DNA of 64,000 nucleotides, taken from Chrysemys picta bellii (taxonomy: Eukaryota > Chordata > Testudines > Emydidae). The first letter of the stretch is position 1. Every line of letters begins with the position of its first letter. The notes below the pieces were generated by a model. It saw only the letters and a list, made by a program, of their open reading frames with translations, made no database searches and was not told where the DNA came from. A program made the position numbers and the translations under genes. This document shows, in pieces, positions 13,301 to 22,300 of this stretch. Where the stretch lies: positions 86,306,981-86,370,980 of the forward strand of contig NC_088800.1 in the NCBI RefSeq assembly GCF_011386835.1. Reading direction: 5' to 3'.

Positions 13301-16300
13301 TCTTCTCCCAGTGTCTTTTCTGGGGGAAGGCTCTCTAAATTTAGCAGAGAACAGCGGCTGCTAAAGTTACCCTTTTGCTACTTGATACATCAGTCTCTTC
13401 CAATTGGAAAGCATTCTTGATTACTATTAGGTTTGCCTTTCTTACTACTGAGGAGACACGGTGCATTCTCTTAAACTACAAAAATGCATCTATGGGTAAA
13501 ACTTACCATTTACATTCATATCGCTCCTTCTGCTCAAGTTCTATCATCTACATCATACAGGGTTTGACCTAGCGGCAATGAAATACATAAATCAAAGCAA
13601 CACTGACATATGTAGGTTTGAGGTGTAGTGACTCAGAGAGCATTAATTAGAAGCTATGTAAATTTAACTCTTCACACTGTAAATTTAAGGTCCAAAACAA
13701 CTTCCCATGAAATTACATTAAAGTCTACTTTAAAAAAATAAACTGTAGTTGAAGGCACACATCTCTAGTTCTGTGGTTTGAACCTAGAAGACAGTACCTC
13801 TGTCAAACAAAGTGTCAGCCTACCTGTTAGAGAGACAGGGCGGGTGAGGTAATATCTTTTACAAGGCCAACTTCTGTTGGTGAGAGAGACGAGCTTTCAA
13901 GCCTACACACAGCTGCTCTTCAGGTCTGAGTATCATAGCAAAATACAAGGATACAATACAATACAAATACAGTATAGCATACCTATATCATTAAACACCT
14001 GAGGGCCATATTTCAAAATAATCTCATCCCAGCCACTAAATTTCTATTTGAAAGTATGTATGTACTAAATTTTACACACCCTAGAATTGAGATTTGTATG
14101 TAAAAGTCTAAACGTACACATTCTAAAACTTGCATGTGAAAATATAGAGGCTACTCTGGAAAACTTGTGTTCCCTTCTGGCCCTCTCCTTCAGTAAACTC
14201 GTACTTTACCTTTTTTACAGTCCTAAATCTGTTTTTATGCAACGTGTTAGTCTTCGCAATAATTAAAAATAGTGCAGCTTTTTCTTATATACCTCAGTCC
14301 TTTTTCTTTCAATAACTTAAAACACCATATTTGAATGTCACAAATCTCGTGTCCTTTGGTTTTTTTTCCCCCAGTGATGCTGATAGTGTTATACCTCCTG
14401 CAGCTATTGTGACAGCCTCCGAACATTCTAAAACTTCTTCCTCTCTATCGATAAGCACTGTGATGGAAGAGAAGGTACATTTTACTTGAGCATATATAAT
14501 GAGTTTTATGTTTTGAGAAAGAGTCTCTTCTGACCTTTCCCTCTTGATCCCTAAGGGCTACCAGGTTCCTGTACTAAGACAGCCAGCATTACAAGGCCAG
14601 CTGACTTCACAAGGACAGTCAATACCCACTACTGGTGAGTAACCACAACTTTAGCCCTGTTCTTATAGAAATATTTCTTCAGTTTATCTGAACAGAATTT
14701 TTTTTCCCCTCAAATAGGTCAGCCAATAAGAACCAATACGGTTCGCTCTGCAGGCAATAGGCCAGGCTGGGAACCGTAAGTATATTTGCAAAAAATATTT
14801 CACTTTGTAGTGCTTTTAAGCAGCTTGCTAATTTGTTAAATTTAACTGTGATTTGGTTATTGAAAATATTTAACTGTAAACCACCTGTTACCTAAGTATA
14901 TGTAGACAGGTGTGGTAAATCTAAGCCAAATGGTAATCACCATTTTTATATGCTTTTATCTGAATTTGTTTTAACAAATTGGACTGTAGATTCCCTTAGG
15001 ATTACCTAAAGGGAAATTTGACTGTAATCTACAAGATATTGCAAAAAAATAAATCCACTTTCAAAGAATAAATCATTAAAAAGATTTTAAAATCTCAAAT
15101 ATAATTTTAAAAAATCAGGTGGAAAACTTCCCTCTTGATAGTTTGCAGAATAGGGCTGAAGGAATTGGCTTTGTTATTTGAAGCCATTGGAAATCAGTTT
15201 CAAAGTTGTAAGTTCTGTTTATTAAAGAATTTGGTTGCTATTGTTTAAGATGACTAAATTATGCAAATAAAAAAAACACATAACATTTACCTTACAGCAA
15301 TTTGGGGTTCTCTGACTTAGTGCTTTCAAATGGTGAAGCTGATCCCTTTCAATCCTATGTCATCATCCAGCTGATCCTTCTTTCTGGGATGTATATTCAT
15401 TGATTTGATTACTGTTGTGCTGTAAGCATACATAGCACTTTACAAAACACTTTTAAAAAAAAAAAGTCCATACCACAAATATATTAAACTCTCAGAATCA
15501 ATAAACAGGACAGCAGTTCAGGCACAAGAAAGTGCAGATGCATCAATGTGAGATCAACAACATAGGAAGACTCTAAGAAAGAAGTTTAAAGAAGTTCAAG
15601 AGAAGATTAGTTAACATTTGTACAGTGCCTTGAAGATGAGAAGTGCTCAAAGTGCAAAGTATTAAATGTATCAGAGATTGGCAGAGGAGTGGTGGGCATT
15701 TGGTACACGCAAAGTGGGAGACTTGTAAGCATAGGGAGCATCTGTCCAAAATTGAGAGTGAGGAAAGAAGATTGAGGGAGCAGTTGGGGGTGAGGATATG
15801 GATGGGAGAGTCAGGAGCAAGAGGAGTATAGAATGAAATGAGCAGACATATAAGCAGGGTGGAGTTTAAGAGACTTAAATTGAGGACAAGGACAGGAAAT
15901 GCCCTCAGATGGACACAAGCTTCCTTCACTTTCCTCTTTTAAAATAAGGGCAGAGTGTAACAAACAGTGACACGTGTTTTTGGGTTTCTTTAGAAGTTCA
16001 AATCGAGGACGCCCGCATAGTGAACGTACACAAAGGACTCAGGCCCCAACATTACCAGCATCAACACCTGTCTTTGTGACTGTGCCTCCACCTCCCCTGT
16101 TTCCTCCACCTCCCCATGCACTTCCTCTTCCACCGGGGGTACCTCCACCACAGTTTCCTCCTCAGTTTCCACCTGGTCAGCCTCCACCTGCTGGGTACAA
16201 TGTCCCCCCACCGGGATACCCCCCAGCTCCTGCAAACATATCAACACCTTGGGTACCAACAGCAGTACCAACGGCTCATTCAAATACCATCCCAACGACA

Positions 16301-19300
16301 CAAGCACCTCCTTTATCTAGGGAGGAATTTTACAGAGAGCAGCGGAGACTTAAAGAGGAGTAAGTATTTGGCTCTGAATGAAGTTGCATTGTTTTTCATT
16401 ATTCTATTTCAATAGCATATTGGACAGCAATTACACTAAAGTGCATCTGCCATAAGCAAAAGTGACATATAAAGCAAATTTTCCAATGTGCTTTGCCTTA
16501 CAAGGTAGTAAACCTATAAAACTAAAACAAGACAACTGTAATTCTAAAGTTTGCCATGAAGTTCATATAGGAAATTTTTTTCATAAAAATAGGATGTTCA
16601 TTTTTTTTATTTGCATGCAATGTAAATGTTAATATTAAATTTGTTTCTTGATGTCTTTTTTGTGTGTGTATATGTTCAAACTATCATAATTTTATTTTAA
16701 CAGAGAAAAGAAAAAGTCCAAACTCGATGAGTTTACAAATGATTTTGCTAAAGAATTGATGGAATACAAGAAGATACAAAAGGAACGTAGACGCTCATTT
16801 TCCAGGTAATTGTTTTACATGTCTGCAATGCAGAGCCAACTAATCTAGCAGAATTAAAAAGAGTTCCACTCCACCCCTCTTTCTTCAAAGGGATGAGCAA
16901 TATGATACAGGTTTCATGGTTAGATCACGGGCAACATTTGGTCCTGATTGTAATTGACTGGAAATTGTTATAATCTTGCAGCAGTTTGACCCATCTGGAA
17001 TTATGACTTAGTCCGGTTTGGGTGAGGGAGATCTCTATTCCTGCGGTGACATCCTGGTAGATTATGGCCTGGTTTACACTGGGGGGGGGGATCGATCTAA
17101 GTTAAGCAACTTCAGCTGCGTAAATAACATAGCTGTAGCTGAAGTCGATGTACTTAGATCACACTGCGGTGAGTCGACTGCTAGCGCTCCCCCGTCGACT
17201 CCGCCTGTGCTTCTTGTGCCGGTGGAGTACAGGAGTCGACAGGAGAGCGCTCGGGGGTCGATTTATCGCGTATAACTAGATGCGATAAATCGACCCCCGC
17301 AGGATCGATTGCTGCCCACGAGTGCGGCGGGTAGTATAGACATACCCTATCTCATCACAGGCTAAAAACTGAGTAGATGTGCTTACTGTATTCCCTACGT
17401 GATTCTGTAGGTGTTTCTTAGCAGTGTGTGAAAAGACTCCACTACTTCTGCCTGTGTGTCATCTAATCTATGGATACTTGGGAAGAATTTAACTTCCAGG
17501 ACTGCATATCTGGTGCCTTTCACTAGCATTAAGTTCACTTTACTTCATTCAGCTTTTCTCAGGAATGAAAAAAAGTGCATTTGCTGTTGTATTTAATTTT
17601 TTGAAAACATTTATGTTAAATTACGGTTGAAGGGCTACTTCATGGGGAACTGATGAAAGTGTAGTGGCATGTTACATTAGGCATCTTTTTTAAAAGTTTC
17701 TACCAGGAAAATATCTTCAGCGTCCTGAAAGTCCTTAAAAGCTTCCCACCCTAATAGTACAGATCTGTTCTGCAACGTTGGTCTGAAAAATTCTTCAGTA
17801 ATAACACCATACAAATCACAGTATTGGTAGTAACACTGAATCATTTGTAGTATTACCAAAAGTTACAAGTTGAAAGCTAAAAGCTTTTAAATGTGATTTT
17901 ACTTCAAACAAGGTCACTGTTCTTAGGCTTTACCAATGTATTGCACTTTTCTCCAGTGAGGAGTCCTAACTGAAAGCATTAGTTAAATAATATCATACGT
18001 CATGTTGCAGTACAGAATATTATGCACACTGTGCAAATTACCAAATAAGCAGTAAAGTTAAATTGTGACTGAGCTGGCATTTTGTTAAGATTTAGCTTTG
18101 TCTTCAAGTTAATTCATGGTCTTCTAATGCTTGGTTCTGCACTTTAGCCATTAAGACTTGCCCTTTTAGCATCCTGTTGCAACATAAATGATCTGTACGG
18201 CAGACTGATTTGCCAAGTAATGAAATATTTGTCTGTGCTTACACATACCAGTAGAGGCCACTATACACCACCTTAAATCAATTAACAAACATGGTAGTTA
18301 ATATGATGGAAATGAGTGGTGGGGCTAGACACTGGGCTTGTAGTCTTCCTGCACCAATTGTTATGCTAGCTGAATCAAAAGAGCAACTTTTGCATGTCAT
18401 GCAGAGAGACACTCTTACACAACAGATTTACTCGTAAGAAGCTTGCAGTGGCATTATGACTGTGTTAACTGCCTACAGGGGTTTTGGTAACAAAATATAG
18501 AAAAGGGAAAAATATTTTTTTGGGAGGATGGGTTTGTTTGGTTTTTTAAAGCAGAGTGAAGGGATTATTTTACATTAAAAGTGTTTTGTTGTTGGTTTTT
18601 TGTTTTTAAGGTCCAAGTCACCATATAGTGCTTCATCTTACTCTAGAAGTTCATATACGTACTCCAAGTCAAGATCAGGTTCATCCCGCTCTCGTTCCTA
18701 CTCTCGATCTTTTAGTCGCTCACACTCTCGTTCATACTCACGATCACCTCCATACCCAAGAAGAGGCAGGGGGAAGAGTCGTAACTATCGTTCTAGGTCA
18801 AGGTCCCATGGATATCATCGTTCGAGATCAAGGTCACCCGCATATAGAAGATACCATTCACGATCAAGATCTCCAGCTTTTAGAGGCCAATCCCCCACTA
18901 AGCGGACTATACCTCAAGGAGAGGGAGAAAGAGAATATATTAACCGGTATAGAGAAGTTCCACCATATGACATGAAAGCATACTATGGCAGATCTGTTGA
19001 TTTTAGAGATCCATTTGAAAAGGAAAGATACAGAGAATGGGAAAGGAACTATCGAGAGTGGTATGAAAAGTTTTACAAGGGCTACGCTGCTGGAGCTCAG
19101 CCTAGACCTCCAGTGAATAGAGAGAACTTTTCTCCAGACCGATTTGGTCCACCAGGATCCAGGCGAGAGAATTCCCCATATGCTCGGGGTCGTAGAGAGG
19201 ATTTTGCTAGTGGACAAAGCCATAGAAGTCGCAATATAGGAAGCAATTATCCAGAAAAGCCTTCAGGCCGAGAAGGCCACAACATTAAAGATCCTACAAA

Positions 19301-22300
19301 ATCGAAGGAAAAGGAAGCCGAAAATCCATCAGGAGATGGCAAAGGAAATAAACATAAAAAGCATAGAAAGAGAAGGAAAGGGGAAGAGAGTGAAGGCTTT
19401 CCCAATGCTGAGTTGTTGGAAGGCTCGCGAAAGCCCAGAGAGCCTAGTGGGGGGGAAGAAATTAAAACTGACTCACTGTTCATGCTCCCAAGTAGGGATG
19501 ATGCTACACCTGTCAGAGATGAGCCTATGGAAGCAGATTCCATTGCTTTTAAACCAGTATCTGAAAAGGAGAAAAAAGAGAAAGATAAACCTAAAGTAAA
19601 AGTTGACAAGACAAAACGGAAAACAGAAGGAGCTGCCACTACCAAGAAAGACAGTTTAGTAAAACCCTCTAAAGCACCCCAAGAAAAAGCAGAGGCCGAT
19701 CGTGAAAAGTCTCCTCGAACTGAGCCTCCTGTGAAAAAAAGCCAAGGAGGAGTTGCCAAAGACCGACAGTACTAAATCGACGTCCTCTCAAAAGGATGAG
19801 AAGGCCCTTGGCACACCACGGAAAGTTAACCCAAAAGTGACAAAAGAGCATCCAGAAACCAGACCAGCCAAGGACGAAAAAGCAAAGAAAGAGCATCCAA
19901 AAGAATCCAAGCCAGAAAAGCCATCGAGCAAGGAAGAGAAGTCAAAAAAACCGATGGAAAAAAGCAAACCTACTGATACAAAACCTGAAAAAAGAAAAAG
20001 AAAGGCAGAGGAAAAGGTAGAAAAGGAACATGAAACCACTTCATTAAAAACCTCTAAAGCAGAAGTTGCTGAAGTGAAACCATCACCAAAGGGAAAAACT
20101 GAGCCTGATAGTGAAAAGGCAGAGAGATCTCCTGAAAAGGACAAAGGTGCTTGTCTGATTGCCCCAGCAAAAAAGATTAAACTAAACCGAGAAACAGGCA
20201 AAAAGATTGTAAGTGGGGAAAATGTACCTCCTACAAAAGAACCTGCCGAGAAACCCGAGCCACCCAGCAGCAAAGGTAAACAAGAAAAAGTGAAAGGAAA
20301 AATGAGAAGAAAAGTAACAGCGGCTGATGGATCCAGTTCAACTCTTGTAGATTACACCAGGTACCTTCTGATTTCCTCTTTACTCGTTTTGTCTCTTCTA
20401 CTCTCCATAAAATAAAATCTTTGAGTTGTCTAATGACAGGAACAACTAAATTGATAGTAAAATGAACATATGAACCACAATCAAGCAATGGTAGTGTTAT
20501 ACTACAGGTTGAACCTCTCTAATCCGGCACTCCCTGGTCCGGTAACATCAGTGGTCCGGCATAAGCACCGACTCCATGGGTACTCCTGGGCTGGAGCACC
20601 CATGGGGAAAAATTAGTAGGTGCGGAGCATCCACTGGTGCCAGGCTTCCCCTGCCGCCCGCACCTCCCGCGCGCTGGTGGCCCCGCGCTTATCAACTACT
20701 CCTCCTCCCTCCCAGCGCTTCTGGAGCGCCACAAACAGCTGATTTGTACCATTCAAACTCCAGGAGGGAGCGGGAGGACTTGGGGCCGACATCGGCCCCC
20801 CTGGGCAGGAGGCCACAGTGGGCGCAAAGCCTGGGGGTGCTGCAGCACCTCCCTCACCTCTACTTCCCGTGCCTGTGGAGACCCACTGGCACTCTGCATT
20901 GACCTCCCGTAGTTCGGCAAATTCTCTGGTTCGGCACTGGTCAAGTCCTAAGGGTGCCACACTAGAGAGGTTCAACCTGTACAAACAATTGTAGTGTATG
21001 GGCTTGTCTATAAAAACATTTAGTTCACAGCAAGCTGGGGTCTGACCCTGCTGAGGCACATTAACAGTTCAATGCACTTTGATCTAGTCCTCTTTGAAAT
21101 GGAACTAGATCAAAGCACATTAACGAACCATTAATGCACATCAGCAGGGTCCACATGGACAATTAGGGCTTGTCTACACATAAACTGCTACAGTGGTGCA
21201 CAGCTGCAGTGCTTCAGTGAAGATGTTACCTTCACTGATGGGAAGGGTTCTCCCTTTGTGGTAAGTACTCCACCTCCCCAAGAGGCAGTGGCTAGTGTAG
21301 TTATCCTGACCTAATTTCCTCGAGTAGACCAGGCCTTAGTCTGCGGCAGGCTAGTGGGGGGTAGATTCATACCCCAGATTGCTGTGAATTAATTGTTCCT
21401 GTAGACAAGCCCTTAAACTACAATCTAATCTATTAAAAATCAAACTCATGTAAAACAAACAGATTCTTTGAGCTAAATCCTCGAATTCAGCCAAGTTCCA
21501 CTTCATGCAGGACCCAGTCTGGGGGTGCAGAGGTACACCACCTGATGCTGCGGCTGCTTCCTGTCTATCACCCACTCATGTATAGTGTTGCCCAACTGGC
21601 TGTGTGTGCTATGCCTCATTTATTGTGTGGCATGTTGCTGCCCTTTGTTCCATTAGACTCATGTAGAATGGGATTTTTTGGATTACTGTAACAGGCATTT
21701 TAAAAATAAATGTGCTATCTAGAAAAGAACTGTAACACATCGGGGCCATGGGTCCGCTGGACAGATGAAAATTAGTCTCATTGGTTGCTGACCTGCCAGT
21801 TGAAGAGGTGGAGGAACTACCTTGTTTGTCTAGTACTGGTGGAACTAGGACACCCAGGAATTCTCAGACAAGAGATTCCCCAATCTGATAATCTAGTGCA
21901 TAAACTAATTAAATGCATAGTAGGGAGCTGCTATATTAAATTATGGCTCATAATTCTTACCCTGTGGGATCATCCTCTCTTGCCCACTTTTATAATATGA
22001 ATTTTTTCGAAAGGAATATTGAAGATTTAGAGTTTCAATTGTGAAATTAAACAAAAAACATTTTATTTTTGTTAATCAAAGTGATGTACAGATAATCTGC
22101 TGTAACTGGATTTTAGGTCTTTATTAATGTATATATTTTACTTTTTTTCCCCCCCCCCCCCCTCCCACCTTAGCACTAGCTCTACTGGAGGCAGCCCTGT
22201 TAGAAAGTCTGAAGAAAAGCCAGATGCAAAACGAACTGTCATTAAAACCATGGAAGAATATAATAATGATATAACAGCCCCCGCTGAAGATGTCATTATT

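Larger units (their letters stand above)
16806..18610 (+). other. RBBP6: RBBP6 intron carrying a DNA transposon
   Basis: The intron contains a foldback DNA element at 17064-17350. The remainder is AT-rich and ends in a strong T-rich tract before the 18611 acceptor. Confidence 0.6.
20361..22173 (+). other. RBBP6: last RBBP6 intron, rich in DNA transposons
   Basis: The intron contains a Tigger-like element (20505-20979) and two short 'GTCTACAC' elements (21000-21162 and 21166-21335). It ends in an unusual acceptor with a 14-C run (22149-22162) before CCACCTTAG. An AATAAA at 20411-20416 lies 51 bases after the donor. Retention would add a short hydrophobic tail ending at a stop at 20413-20415. 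Confidence 0.65.

Noticed and set aside
15299..15383. Possible cryptic RBBP6 exon after a CTTACAG acceptor (NLGF-like start)
   Set aside because: The only usable donor (GTGAAG) would give 35 bases and break the frame into the next exon. Similarity to the missing mammalian exon is limited to a few residues.
15573..15929. 118-codon antisense open frame in an intron
   Set aside because: Leu/Ser-rich translation of a purine-rich tract, with no start context, domain or splice partner.
19247..19759. 170-codon antisense open frame opposite the RBBP6 exon
   Set aside because: It is a mirror of the Lys/Glu/Ser-rich sense frame, which rarely gives antisense stops. The sense strand is clearly the conserved one.
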